NCBI GenBank assembly: GCA_964017125.1
Contig: OZ024909.1
Span: 53,304,914 to 53,368,913 of the forward strand
Reading direction: 5' to 3'
Length of the DNA stretch: 64,000 nucleotides
Source of the DNA: Flabesymbios commensalis
Lineage: Eukaryota; Annelida; Polychaeta; Terebellida; Flabelligeridae
Position numbers and translations under genes: made by a program. Shown here one piece after another: positions 1 to 12,800 of this stretch. A model generated the notes under the pieces. That model did not search any database, was not told where the DNA came from, and worked only from the letters and a program-made list of their open reading frames with translations. Position 1 is the first letter of the stretch. The number at the start of each line of letters is the position of its first letter.

Positions 1-1440
1 GGCCCTGATTGATGTAACCCAGTGTGATTGGCCCTGATTGATGTGATCCAGTATGATTGATGTGACCCAGTGTGATTGGCCCTGATTGATGTAACCCAGT
101 GTGATCGGCCCTGATTGATGTGACCCAGTGTGAGTGACCATGATTGATGTGACCCAGTGTGATTGGCCCTGATTGATGTGACCCAGTGTGATTGGCCCTG
201 ATTGATATGATCCAGTGTGATTGATGTGACTCAGTGTGATTGGCCTTGATTGATGTAACCCAGTGTGATTGGCCCTGATTGATGTGACCCAGTGTGCGTG
301 GCCCTGATTGATGTGACCCAGTGTGATTGGCCCTGATTGATGTGACCCAGTGTGATTGGCCCTGATTGATGGGATCCAGTGTGCTTGGCCCTGATTGATG
401 TTAACCAGTGTGATTGGCCCTGATTGATGTGACCAAGTGTGATAGGCACTGATTGATGTGACCCAGTGTGAGTGACCCTGATTGATGTGACCCAATGTGA
501 TTGGCCCTGATTGATTTGACCCAGTATGATTGGCCCTGATTGATGACACTCAGTGTGATTGGCCCTGATTGATGTGATCCAGTGTGATTGATGTGACCCA
601 GCGTGATTGGCCCTGATTGATGTGACCCAGTGTGGTTTGCCCTGATTGATGTAACCCAGTGTGATTGTCCCTGATTGATGTAACCCAGTGTGATTGCTGT
701 GACCCAGTGTGATTGGCCCTGATTGATGTGACCCAGTGTGAGTGACCCTGATTGATGTAAACCAGTGTGATTGGCCCTGATTGATGTGATCCAGTGTGAT
801 TGGCCCTGAATGATGTGACCCAGTATGAGTGACCCTGATTGATGTAAACCAGTGTGATTGGTCTTGATTGATGTGACCCAGTGTGATAGACCCTGATTGA
901 TGTAAACCAGTGTGATTGGCCCTGATTGATGTGACCCAGTGTGATTGGCCCTGATTGATGTGACCCAGTGAGATGACCCTGATTGATGTGACCCAGTGTG
1001 ATTGGCCCTGATTGATGTGACCCAGTGTGATTGGCCCTGATTGATGTGACCCAGTGTGATTGGCCCTTATTGATGCGACCCAGTGTGAGTAGATCTGATT
1101 GTTGTGACCCATTGTGATTGGCCCTGATTGATGTGACCTAGTGTGATTGGCCCTGATTGATATGACCCAGTGTGATTGGCCCTGATTGATGTGACCCAGT
1201 GTGATTGTCCCTGATTGATGTGATCCAGTTTGATTGGCCCTGATTGATGTGACCCAGTGGGATTGGCCCCGCTTGATGTGACCCAGTGTGATTGGCCCTG
1301 ATTGATGTGACCCAGTGTGATCGGACCTTTTTGATGTGACCCAGTGTGATTGGCCCTGATTAATGTGACCCAGTGTGATTGGCACTGATTGCTGTGACCC
1401 AGTGTGATTAGCCCTGATTGATGCGACCCAGAGTGAGTGG
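1..1440. repeat. 29-bp satellite array, left block
   Basis: About 48 tandem copies of a 29-bp unit reading roughly GATTGGCCCTGATTGATG followed by TGACCCAGTGT, with point changes and a few short deletions. The array continues past the left edge. Because 29 is not a multiple of 3 and the unit has few stops, long open frames arise by chance on the minus strand (for example 231-1385). They are satellite translation, not genes. The same satellite recurs at 42946-43590, and two units in reverse orientation lie at 2541-2601. Confidence 0.95.
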
Positions 1441-1822
1441 CAGCAAACAACATGAAGAGTTGTGATGACGATTTTCCAAACATGATCAATTTAACATTAT
1501 CTGCAGATACATTTTCAGCCCGGTGGGCAAACGACGTAATATCTGTGTCAAATCAATGTATTTGACGTTGATACAACGTCCTATACCAAGTGAGCTTTTA
1601 AATATATTACTACATCATTTATGATACGTTTCCAATGTGATAATGGTATCTTTATTGTTTACTATGCTGTAGATATAATATTAACAGTCCCGACACATCT
1701 TTAGTTGAATTTGCCCCCACGTATATAAGATAAATGGATAAGTAATTGTCAAATTGCGTGCTTTTTGCTCCACTCATAAAATGTTAAACTTTGGTTTGTG
1801 GCATGTTTTTTATGTTTTATAA
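1441..1822. other. Unique AT-rich sequence, no gene seen
   Basis: Nothing recognisable lies between the satellite and the next transposon. Confidence 0.5.
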
Positions 1823-2062
1823 CCCTTTGAGTGCGGGCGACGCTTTTAAGCGCATTCATACTGTTTTTCCACAACTAAAATTTGACAGAAATTGAACGAA
1901 TATGCATGTATAAATCTTGGGTAAAGCCCCCATTGTGAAATTTAGCAGGTTTAATTTTTAAGTGAGGAGGTATTTTCCTTTCATTTGAAGTTGGCAATTG
2001 CGTGAGCAATGCCAACTTCAAATGAAAGGAAAATGTTAAGTAGTAATGAAGCACCTAAAGAG
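1823..2062 (+). mobile_element. 240-bp TTAA-type MITE with internal palindrome (family 1)
   Basis: Terminal inverted repeats CCCTTTGAGTGC and GCACCTAAAGAG are flanked by ATAA and GTAA, decayed forms of TTAA. The second copy (42571-42810, minus strand) has the same 240-bp length and clean TTAA on both sides. A long internal palindrome (about 1976-2034) reads CCTTTCATTTGAAGTTGGC and then its complement. TTAA duplications point to a piggyBac-type transposase acting in trans. No coding capacity is present. Confidence 0.8.
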
Positions 2063-2540
2063 GTAACTTTGATACTGTAAGTACACTGCTGGCTTCGAGG
2101 TGTTGCTGTGAAGGCTATGGATTGTGCAAGAGTTGACTCATTCTCCACGCCATGGCCAACTAGAAAAATAACACAACCTGAGTGGGCCTGCGCTGATTTT
2201 GAGGTTGGACCAGCATTGATCCACCGCTGTGTCGCTTGTTGAATAACACTTATGTTTAACTGAAGCCCCCCTGAAGGGTCTAACAGAGTGGAGATACGCC
2301 ACCAATTAGGCATTGTTGACCACGATCAGGTGTTGGCTTTTTCGCTTTTGGGTTTTATGCGCAGATAACGATCGGTTAGTATACTCCATGTTATAGATTG
2401 TCAGTAATTCCAGTACATAGAGTGTACCAATTAGAAATAAGTGTACTAATAATTAGCATATATAGTCCAGGGTATAGATTGCTTGTGTCCAAAATGAAAA
2501 TGAGTATTATATTTATTATATTATATAAAGGCCAATGATT
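2063..2540. other. Unassigned, one weak minus-strand open frame
   Basis: A 110-codon minus-strand frame (2313 to 1981) runs into the neighbouring MITE, so its last 30 or so codons are transposon sequence. The first 80 residues match no family I recognise. I would not call it a gene. Confidence 0.4.
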
Positions 2541-2601
2541 GGGTTACATCAATCAGGGCCAATCACACTAGGTCACATCAATCAGGGCCAATCACACTGG
2601 G
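2541..2601 (-). repeat. Two 29-bp satellite units in inverted orientation
   Basis: Reads GGTCACATCAATCAGGGCC-type units, the complement of the array at 1-1440. It is an isolated inverted stub about 1.1 kb from the main array. Confidence 0.85.
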
Positions 2602-3327
2602 CCTTCGATACGGGTCTGACTTCAGGATACACAATTATATTATTCACAATGCTCTTTTTCACAATTAATAAAGGGGCTCCGTGGGATGACATCAACTTTG
2701 TTATTTAGTTTTGCAATGAAGTAGTCAATCCCACAGATCATGATTTTAATTTTTTCGACATATTCAGATGAGACGGTGGGTATTTGTGGTATAAAGTGTT
2801 GTATTTTTCAGTGCTTTGAATTTTTTGGTGATTTTTTTTACATTTTTAGTCAAGTTCAGTAGGCTATATAACTTTATGTGAATGTGTCTTTCAAAATTGC
2901 CATGCCAGCATATGGAGCTGCTTTAAAAGTAAGACTAAAACTAAAATCATATTTTCTGAACAACCACCTACGCGGTGATAACTAAACTAAGGAGAATGAA
3001 TAACAATGTTTAACACACAATTCAATGATATAGACGTAACACAAATAGCAAGGCTGTGTACATTATAACAAAAAGATGATTATTCGTGTCATAAACTTTC
3101 GCTTTTTAATGTATATTTACTTTATTATGTTATACATAAAAATATATATATATTTTGTAAGTGTTCCAGATAACCTCCGATTACCGTCCTCATCTTGGAA
3201 TCGATGCTTAATCTCATTCTATTGCGAGTACACTGATATATCTCTCAAGATTTTACTCTTAAAAATAACAATTCACATTTGCAGCATTAAATCGTCAATC
3301 TAAATGTTCTGGAAGTTCTAATGTTAA
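2602..3327. other. AT-rich sequence, no gene seen
   Basis: Short open frames only, with AT-rich composition and no motif. Confidence 0.45.
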
Positions 3328-3401
3328 CCCTTTCAGCACGGGGACCATCTTTATACGTCAGAATCTCACGGCTGTTAGACGTGGTATCCGCACTGAAAGA
3401 A
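3328..3401. mobile_element. 74-bp TTAA MITE
   Basis: The ends are CCCTTTCAGCACGGGGACC and, on the other strand, TTCTTTCAGTGCGGATACC. Intact TTAA lies on both sides (3324-3327 and 3402-3405). It belongs to the same broad TTAA class as 1823-2062 but is not the same family. Confidence 0.7.
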
Positions 3402-4139
3402 TTAAAATATTTCTAATGGCCGCGTAGACCCATAACATAGGTATTCAAATGATTTATGAAGAGTTCAAATTGAGAAAAACCCTTTGGCATCCACGGTTTT
3501 TCTAAACATATTTCAGCGTTGTAAGGGTTAAGAATATAAAAGCCTAATGAAAACAGGTGAGAACTAGAAGTGACAAAATAGACGAAACATGTCACAGAAA
3601 AGTACGTGAGACAGTAATTTACAGCTCTAACATGGCATTTAACGTTACGCAACAAGACAACCGTATGTGCTTAAATCCAAACACGCTCTGCGTACTTGTA
3701 TTCCCAAAATATTTTTCAACGCGTATCTTTTCAAATTTGATGCATAATTACGCAAATACTACGCTTTTATGATCATCGTCGAATATATATTTTATCATTC
3801 GATTATTATAACAAGTACTATTTACATAAACAGAAACATTGTTTCCTCATTGAATAAAACATAGGAGTTCAATATTTTCCATTTTTATTGGAATAGCCTA
3901 CAAAGGTATATATCGGCTGGTGATGTGACGCTCTCATTAAAACACATTTAGGGGGGGGGGGGGTATTTTTCAAACACATTTTTGATAATGAAAATAGATT
4001 GTATAGTCATTTAATACACATTATCATGATTATAAAGAATCGAAAGTCAAAAATACAATGATGGTATTTAAAATCTCAGTTTTGAGATTCACGTTTTAAT
4101 AAAATAGGTAAAATATGGCCCTCTCTGCCGATTTTCAAG
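3402..4139. other. Unassigned, with a 13-base G run
   Basis: No gene. The run of 13 G at 3951-3963 stands out in otherwise AT-rich DNA. Confidence 0.5.
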
Positions 4140-5110
4140 TTGCAACGTCACATTATCCATATTATCATGACCATAGACGCAAGAACACAAACCGACACAA
4201 TTTTTCTTGACTGTTGAAAAGCTTTACATGACCGATCTCAGTCTGTCATTATTGACTCTCCGCCGCTCCCTGTCAAATCTGGTGTGCCACAGAGGTCTAT
4301 TCTGGGACCTCTACTGTTTTTGTTCTATATACATGTACATGACGTTTGTTAGGTCTGTTCGTCTTTTATTAGTCTTTGTGTAGATGATGTATAATTATAT
4401 CGATGTATTAAAACAATCAATGATGCGCTTTACAATTGAGATGCCCTATTTGCATGGGATTTTATTATTAAGAAATGCTTACAATTATCAGTATGTCGTT
4501 GTCTTTAAGTTAATTGAGTATACCTGCCAGACACAATGCCTTAGAGCGTGTAGAAATTAATGCTACGAAGTATATTATTAATGATTATTCCGAGTTGTCA
4601 TATGCAGAAAGATGTATACAACTTTTTATCTGACCACTTTATGTTCGCAGAGAGATTATTGATTGATTGTTATTTCATAAATATGTGACCCGCCACTGTA
4701 CTGTACTGATGTGTTTTTGTCATCCCTAGTATTCTATTAGTTTTTTTTTATAATATTTATATTTTTTATCCGTTTATATATAATGGTATATTCTTTTTTT
4801 GTACTACTGTTATATATATTATGCTATGTATTTTTGTCGTTTAATATATTCTAGTAGTTTCAATGCTTGTTTGTATAATATACAATATGTTATATATTTT
4901 ATATTTTATTTCTACATATATACAATTGTTCACATTGCAACTATAATGTGTTTTTAATTATCGCTGTCAAGCCTAGTAAAAGTCGCCTGCTGTGACTTCT
5001 TCTTGGCAGCTAAAGTACAGTGTTAAAGTAATTATTATGATCATATTTAGTATGTATATATTTATGTTTTTGCTTTACATGGAGCTAAGTAAAGCAATAA
5101 ATAAAAACCC
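4140..5110 (+). mobile_element. LINE 3' fragment (CR1/L2-like), duplication arm A
   Basis: Short plus-strand pieces recall reverse transcriptase: a GVPQ..ILGPLLF stretch near 4275-4325 and the decayed start of a FxDxxKAFD motif near 4205. An AT-rich 3' tail ends in an (AATA)-type repeat at about 5090-5107. Many frame breaks make it long dead. It aligns with 43925-46900 in the other arm, where two later insertions are found. At about 4470-4480 this arm preserves the empty TTAA site of the MITE found at 45455-45615. Confidence 0.7.
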
Positions 5111-6479
5111 TCATAATTGAGCATTCTCTGCTTCAACAGATACATTTCAGATGGATCATAGCCTGTTCACCCTTAAATCGCTAAATTATATAATTTATTT
5201 TTTTACCAATATTAATTTGTCTCTCTTTCGCGACCCACAACCTAAAGTGGTTTAAAATTACTTATATAAAGTACAATTGCGGTCGAATCATTATCTCAAT
5301 GTAGCAAATTTAGGCCCGATTGCTCCTTTAAATTCCGTTGTTTCAATGAAAAATAAAAAGGCTAAAAAACGGCTATAGACGTGCTTAGGAATTTAACAGT
5401 TAAATGAGCTGTCAGATACTGACTTCGACAGGCATTTAGGAATAACACGAAATTGACAATGATTCCCAGCAGTATATATATTTGGAGGGCCATATCGTCT
5501 ATCAATAACATGGTATATATCTATGACCGGATCAGTAACAATCTGAACTAACTGACCCGCAGACGCACAAGGCATTAATGTAACATTATATTATACACAA
5601 TACAATACACCTGTGTCAATGGTCGACAATAGCTATCAACGTGCCCTGATCTTCACAATGGGATGTTTTCGTCATTGATCTGTATAGAAAATAAATGTCA
5701 CATATTTTCACGTTGAGTGTTAAATTGCTTTGTAAACAAAACAAATATAAATATAAATTACAAAGAGTAACGTTACATAACCAAACATAAATAATACAAC
5801 AGCACATCGGCAATGGTAGATGTCTCAAGTTGACTAAATTTAGCTGATAATATAATAACAATAATATAGCATATTTGTAAAGCGTTTGAATCCGATCTCA
5901 GGACTTTCATGGGTGCGTAACAGTAATATTAAATATATGATAATATTATAATTATGTAAAAATAACAAACATAAGAAACACAGGGGAATTCAGTTAATTT
6001 AGTGATGTGTGTAGCTGTATGTTTGTGTGGTTTTTATTTCGGGCCTTATAGAGGATGAGCTTGATTTCATTTGTCACTGTAACTGTTACTGAAATGAATA
6101 TAACAATAACATGATTTTTGAGAGCGATAGGCGGAGCCGCGGGCTGCTGGTATCTGTGAAGGCTGGCGCCTCTCAAGTGATAATAATTGCACTGATTGAC
6201 TAATGATATATATGAAAATTCCAATTTCTATGATTTAGCAGATATAGATACATTTGTTTTTATTATGCGAAGTGAAAAAATGATTTTAAAATTAGCGTGG
6301 TTTATACAACAAGCATGAACAGAAAGGCAGAACGTGTTTCGTTATTTACGTTTTCACATATCGTTATTCACGTATTCTTTCTTGACTGACTAATAAGCCT
6401 CATGGGCTGGGTACAATGTATAACATGATAATATGTAACTGTGAAATATGAAATGTACAATGTCAGTATAATGAACTGC
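5111..6479. other. Intergenic, partly duplicated, no gene seen
   Basis: The first 170 bases still align with 46910-47030. The rest is AT-rich with only short unsupported open frames. Confidence 0.45.
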
Positions 6480-7420
6480 CAATGCGGCAGTTCATTCCAC
6501 AGGGTCGGACCAGCCACCGATAATGTCTTCCACATGTGTCTAGTCTATTCCTATCTACAGTTCAACGCCTAGGATGGTTAATGACTGTGCTGTAGAGTTG
6601 ACATATAGCGAGGTGCAGTAGGCCTACATGGAATGGACCGATAGTTCGTACCAAAAGCTTAAAAATTATTCGTCTATGCACAGGTAACCAGTGCAACTCT
6701 CGCAGAGCAGGCGTGATAGAATCAAATTTTCGGGTATGTGCGATACATGTAACTCTTGCAGCTGCATGTTGAACCATCTGCAACTTGTTGATCACATATG
6801 ATGGCAGACCATATATTAGGGAATTACCATTGTCCACCTTGGATGTCACGAACGAGTGGACAAGCAGTTTGTTATATACTTGCGTATAACACTTATCCAC
6901 TTCAGATGTTGGAAACAAGAGCATCGCATATTTTGACGTGGCTCTCCAAGTTCATGTGCTCATCAAACGTGATACGGCTCCAAGATTCCGTGCACTTGGG
7001 CTAGGTGGAACATCTGTACCTCCAATGTGGATGTATTGAGTGTTTAGTAGCTTTCAAAAATGCGGAGTGGAAGTGAGTAGAAATTAAGTAGAAGTTTGTT
7101 GAGCAGCATCCAAAATTTGATTTTTGAAATGCATGCCTGTGTGGTTTCTATATAACGACCTGTGCTCGAAGACGTCTCAAAATAAATTTGGGTGTCATCG
7201 GAGTACAAATGTATATCTAAGCCATAGCGGCGAACGATGTCAGCAATTGACGAGGTATATATTCTGTGAAACGCATACTTGATGTCACCAGAAACCCCAT
7301 ACTTCATTTTATCAGCTAGCTCGGTGAAAACATTTAGGGTCAAGGCTATTGGGTTTCACAGAATGGTGTACAGTTTGGAGCCCAGTACAGAGCCCTGGAA
7401 CACCCAATACTTCGACTTCA
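6480..7420 (-). mobile_element. Decayed LINE reverse transcriptase, minus strand
   Basis: Read leftwards from 7420, a decayed GVPQGS region is followed by the active-site motif YSDDTQIY (near 7195). Next comes a C-terminal block with LQMVQHAAARV and LRELHWLPVHRRIIFKLL (about 6780-6660), typical of CR1/L2-type LINEs. Several frames are needed, so it is not functional. A remnant of the same LINE is present at about 47030-47065 in the other arm. Confidence 0.75.
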
Positions 7421-7530
7421 ACAGGTGGTGATTGGATACTATTATATTAATAGAAATACATTGATGTCTGTCTAATCAGATACGACATTTGAGTACAACA
7501 CCATTTGAGTACAACACCATTAATACAAAT

Positions 7531-7578
7531 ACAATGCAATGCACTGTAATGCAATGCAATGCAATGCAATGCAATGCC
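7531..7578. repeat. AATGC pentanucleotide microsatellite
   Basis: About nine units of AATGC with one or two imperfect units. Confidence 0.9.
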
Positions 7579-8171
7579 ATATTATAATATAAATAGGCTT
7601 ACCAATAAATAGGACCAATAAAAATATCCGAATTTCTATTTGAATATAAATTACACACCCTCCCTTATTTTTAACATGTATTTTTGTACATATATGGACA
7701 GGGTGTGAAATGCCTACGATTGTTACTGAGTTTTGCAATTTTGTAGGCTTATTTTATTACAATTTTTGTCGGATTTATAGGATAACTTTTTGATCTATAA
7801 GTATACACAGTTCACTTGTTCCAGCAAACAAAAAAAATGGCCTAATATCAGCTTTATGTTGGCCCTCTGTCTACTACGGTACCCTGATAATATTACATTA
7901 ACCTCGGATAGGGTCAAGTCCTCGTAGTTGATGTGATGCAGTCCACAGTTATGATTTGAAAGTTGGAAACATGCCTGGGCGAACATTCAATCAGCACAGA
8001 ACCAACGTCATTGCAATGGCTACTGGGTAACAGCTGTCTTTGTGTGATAAGGTCACAGCATATTAGTGACTCTAAAAGGTTTGATACGTTAACATGTTAA
8101 GATTATCAACACGGAACAAAAGGTTTTCGGACGTGTGAGCCGTTCACTCGCTATCTTGTATTATGGGGAGC
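7579..8171. other. Duplicated intergenic sequence, no gene seen
   Basis: Aligns with about 47860-48370. No reading frame or motif can be supported. Confidence 0.5.
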
Positions 8172-8310
8172 CTCTGTGACCGATAAGTAGCGTCCTCGGC
8201 CTCAGACCACCAACGCTTAAATTTCGAATCCTGAGACCTGGAGGGCTGTATATCTGACTCGTCTCACCATTCTCGCGAGGTTCATCTGGATCAGCGAGAT
8301 ACAATGTGAA
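8172..8310 (+). mobile_element. Old tRNA-derived SINE copy
   Basis: Contains TGACCGATAAGTAGCG (A-box-like) and TTTCGAATCCTGAGACCTGG (B-box-like). The body has the same order as the younger SINE copies at 48525-48705 and 30846-31040 but is well diverged. The orthologous copy in the other arm is split by a later SINE insertion (48382-48718). Confidence 0.65.
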
Positions 8311-8373
8311 TTGTGAAGTGGGTGACAGTTTTAAATAAATAACTTGGCGATTAAAAAGTGTAACTAGTTTGCT

Positions 8374-8444
8374 CTGCAAAGCAAAAAGGCGGTATGTTTA
8401 TACTTACTTGTAAAGTAAGCAGATACTGCCTTTTTGCTTTGCAG
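8374..8444. repeat. Hairpin, 22-bp arms
   Basis: CTGCAAAGCAAAAAGGCGGT and its complement flank a 27-base loop. It is conserved at 48971-49040, so it predates the duplication. Confidence 0.8.
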
Positions 8445-9594
8445 TATTTAAACTATGTTGGACATATCACGATGCTTTAAAACGCGTGACATCTTATACC
8501 GCCATTTACGCGATCCTCAGAACCAAGGACCTGTGGGAATGAACCTAAACATCGGCGTGACAGACGAGTATGCTGCGCCATCAGCCTGCTATGCCAGCCA
8601 ACGGTCCAGACGGCACAATGTCGCATTAAATTTGTGGATTCTGCTCAGAGTTCCTTTGACACTCGGTCTCCTCTTTCAACGGAATATCAGAATATCTCCT
8701 GCCACTGTATCTCATTATCAGCCATGCTATGCAAGGGAACACCATCTTTAGCTCTAGCTCTTTGTTACGAAAACCTGTAATATAAATCGATGCACTCACG
8801 TGAGATTTAAAAATACTAATATCACAATTAATATGAGTTTACATGAGCTACATGTATGCAGATAATGACAGGGTTAACCATGGTAACCACATTTTGCAAA
8901 TATACACTACATAGTATTGTTTTTTCTCTCTTGGATTTCAATATTATAAAATTATTTTAGAAGTTCCATATTAGACGCTCAGAGCCGTGTGGGGCTCCTC
9001 AGAACAATTTGTTAAAATATACTAAATTGTCAATCTAAGTGTTAAAAAAGATGTTTCATTTGTTAAATATACATGATAAAGGAATCATATTGACATTATG
9101 TGACGTGTTGAACGCCAATGCAATGCAACTTTATTGATGGTAATAACAGTCGAGTGAAAGGCCCTATAATGCAGACATTAAATGTACATGTTACGTTATT
9201 TGCGTGTATATACCCGTTAAGTGTGTAGTAGGATTGTAGATCAACGCTGCACATTATTTTAATCTCTGCAAGAAATCTGAAGATTGGTGTGATTTCGCAT
9301 TTAAATTAGTGTATATTTATCTCAAAATATATTTTCATCAAACATGTTAAACTATTCCTTAATTGCACATTTAGGTAAGTAAAACAATTAAGTTCTTTAT
9401 TTATACGTGTAAATCACATGATATACATTTTTGTAAAAAATACGCTTATTTACTTGATTGTGAAAAAAACTAAAATATATTCATATATCTGTGTAAATTA
9501 AATATTATACAAAATGGCATATCTCCCTTAGCGAATAAGTAATTATCAAGGCTGGCTGCAATGTACATTTTCCACCAATCAGATGGAGATTTTT
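8445..9594. other. Region 3' of gene A, holds the empty LINE site
   Basis: No coding exon found. The sequence near 8690 (CAGAATATCTCCTG) is the uninterrupted version of the place where the 3.8-kb LINE sits at 49336-53160 in the other arm. Confidence 0.6.
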
Positions 9595-9808
9595 CTAGAC
9601 AGATGCATTACACCTGTTGCGAAACCTGTTATTAAGCGATTTAGTGTAATAACTTTGGTTGCCAATTAAATCGCTAGATTTGAGAATGTAGTGATTACCT
9701 GGTATTATAGTTGATATCAGCGCCGCAATCAATCCTAGTAACAGCCCGAAAGCTCCGATTGAGAAAGGATTCAGCTGGTATAACAGCTGTAATCCACTGA
9801 TGTCATCA
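9595..9808 (-). CDS. SLC5 copy A, exon 14 (last seen)
   Basis: [20 protein letters not shown] then a membrane segment [16 protein letters not shown], equivalent to WYSLSYLYFSTVGTLVTLLV. If the weak donor at 9699/9698 (CAG|GTAATC) is not used, the frame runs 34 more residues to TAG at 9595-9597. In copy B the same read-through stops after eight residues past the conserved IIPG, so this tail is not conserved. Confidence 0.75.
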
Positions 9809-12800
9809 CTTAACATAAAAGCAAATACAGCTATAGATAGTGTACGTCATATGTAAGGCTAACGTGTTATGACATTAAATGTTTCCAATGTTTACTGAGT
9901 AATGCCTGTTAATTAGAACCCCCTTCCACACCCCATGACTGTTCCCAGGCAATATTGAGGTTCCAATAGTTAGAATGACGAAACTTTTAGAACTTTTAAA
10001 AATTCAGTGACACCGCAGATTCATGGACAAATCGTTAGTTCAGAATTAAAATGTGGCTGTATGTGCCTTTATGAAGTGACAGATACACACATCTTTATAA
10101 GGGGATGGTAGAGTTCTATGGATGGAAAGTACCGACATTGTACTATAATCTTCAGTCACATCTTGATTAATATAGGATCTTGAAATTGAGTGTGTATTGG
10201 CTCAGCTAAGCCTAAGACTGTACAAAGTTGGTCTAAACCAATATTAGGTATTTTTTTAACTCCACAGTGACATAAACGATTAATAGTAAACAGATTTAGG
10301 TTTTGGTCACTAGGTGACGCGATCAGTGAATTTGGGTGATGATAATTAATATTGTTGATTACTAACCTTCCCGTACCAGTCGTTGACGTCATATTTGAGA
10401 AATTTATTGAAGTAGTTTCTAATGTATATAATACATCGTCATAGCCACGTGAAACATTCCCAGTGCTAAACCTGAAATAACGGTGTTGTTTAGATTAGCT
10501 ATTTCATTTTCTTTGTGTACAATTACATCGAAAAAGTAGGCTTAAAACAAATCAATCCCAACATAGGAAGATATACTTATAACTAAACAATTCGTGTGCA
10601 ACACTTCGCGTGTCTGATAAAATACAGACGGGATACTTTACCATTCGCTAGATGTCGCATTTTGACAGTTGTGTGTAGGGACAGAGAGCGCATCTGATTC
10701 TGTAGATATCATCAGCGATCCCAGAGAGACCCATAATGTAAATGTCACACCAACAAGCCAACCGGTCAGAGTACTCTGTAACGTAATCCATAATTAAATG
10801 TCACACCAAAGAGGCAAACAGTATTGGTAATAGGAACGTTACTCTTATGTAAACTATAATTAAATGTCAAACTAGCAAACCAACCAGTCATAGTACCATG
10901 TGAAGTAAACTATAATTAAATATCAAACAAAAACAAATGGGTCTTTATTCATTTTCTGAAACTAATATGGATTTTGCTGTTTTTGTGGCTACAATGAATT
11001 CTAGGGGGTTACATGTACTCATGACCTGCAGCAGAGAAGTATGCCTTCGAGTCATTCTTACTTCCTAAAACTAAAGGACGTTTTGAAGACATGACAGTGT
11101 TGTATTAAAAGCGACAACATGTTTACTGCTTATTGAAGGGATGGTAGGACTACATTTTTTGAAAATAATTTGATATTCAACTTACTCGGAATGCAAACGC
11201 CAGCTGAAATGTCAACCGAGAACATATTTTTTTGCAATTTCAATCATAATTGTTAGCATTCATTCAGAACGCTTACGCTGATAACGTTTGTCACGGATGG
11301 TCACATGCAGCAAGGCCTATCATCTGTTTGTTATTAGGCCTACATTTCATCAATCTTCAGCACACGTTTGCATGTAGATATGAGGACTATTTTTACTTTG
11401 AGCTTTAGAAAACGTTTACTCAGACCTTTATATGAATATTATTATCACTTATAGGATTTTATTTGGAGCTCCCTTAAGTTTATACATGGGGTATCATATA
11501 TTAAATATTACCTTCCAGTTAGCGTGAGGCAGAGTCATTGGAATATAAAACAGTAAGGCCATAGCTGCAAACCCTGTAGCACTAGCTATGATAAGCACCT
11601 ATGTAATAACAAATAACATAATTAAGTATTTTAACATAAATAAATTAAACTATTTTGCTACGCAATATACATATATTTTTGTTCATAAAACAGTATTATA
11701 CATGTATTTATTCAATTAATGCGGGTCACATACCACAAAAACTGTTCCTTCGACATAAGATATGGCCACAGCAAACACTAGCGTCAGGGTGGCACTGACA
11801 ACATCTGCAAATAAATGAATGCATCAAAACTACAATGATCAAGAAACCGAAGTGTTAGATCGATAATATTAGTAATTGTAATGTACACACGGATACAAGA
11901 GGCTGTAACATAATGTATAATCTTCTATTTATTTAAATGAGATAATTACCTTCTGTTATGGTGTATGTGTTTACAGCTGCATTTAGATATATTTCTACAA
12001 GTTTTATTTTTAATTGCTGTGAACATTATAGATACTGCTTTGCTCTCGGTATCATAAGCTCGTTGACAGTATTTGAGAGTGTCTATTCGCAAAGCTGTAG
12101 TTTTTGAGTAACAATAGCTGTATATTGGAATACGTCATTCCGCAAACAAGGTTGTGCATAAGAGTTGGTTTCATAAAACACATGCACGATTTACCATAGC
12201 CTATTTGGGTTCAATTTAAGGACAGTGTTCGACCCTCCTTAAAATATATTTTTTCATGACTTAAATGGGCGCAGGTACCGCCATAATAATTGAACATTTC
12301 CAAAAATATTGGACAGAAATTGTTGTGATGATGCCTGGCTGGTTATAATGCGTGAAGGTGTGCATGTAGTTGATGAGATAATGTTCGTTCGCTTTTCGAA
12401 TTCTAAATACTTAGTGTCATTAAATTTATTCAGACGTTATTATGCGATTTGTTTGCCTGGCTAGTGTTAATATATGTAGCTGTAAAACATATTTTCAGAT
12501 ATTATTCAACGTCAGTAAACAAGACACATATTGGCTCGTCACGCATTCACTCTCTTTATAAAGAACACTTAGCGGACATACACTGTATTGAATGGAGACT
12601 GTCCCCGGACACAGGATTCAAGTCTTCGAGCTTTGGCAAGGCTCCCTAGAAATACTAATTGTTTACGAGTGAGCCGAGAAGAAATTGAGTTGCTTAAAAC
12701 CTTTATACCGAGAGTAGGTGACGAACCCACAAGCTTCAGTGTGACAGACGGAAGTGTTAACTACTACACTAGAGACCCACACTGACTATGTGGCCATACA

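Noticed and set aside
1-1440. Possible CRISPR-like direct repeats
   Set aside because: Units are head to tail without spacers, in a eukaryotic context.
231-1489. Long minus-strand open frames of 384 and 140 codons (and 242 codons at 42932-43660)
   Set aside because: They are translations of the 29-bp satellite; every residue follows the repeat.
1981-2313. 110-codon minus-strand open frame
   Set aside because: Its end is MITE palindrome sequence and its start matches nothing I recognise.
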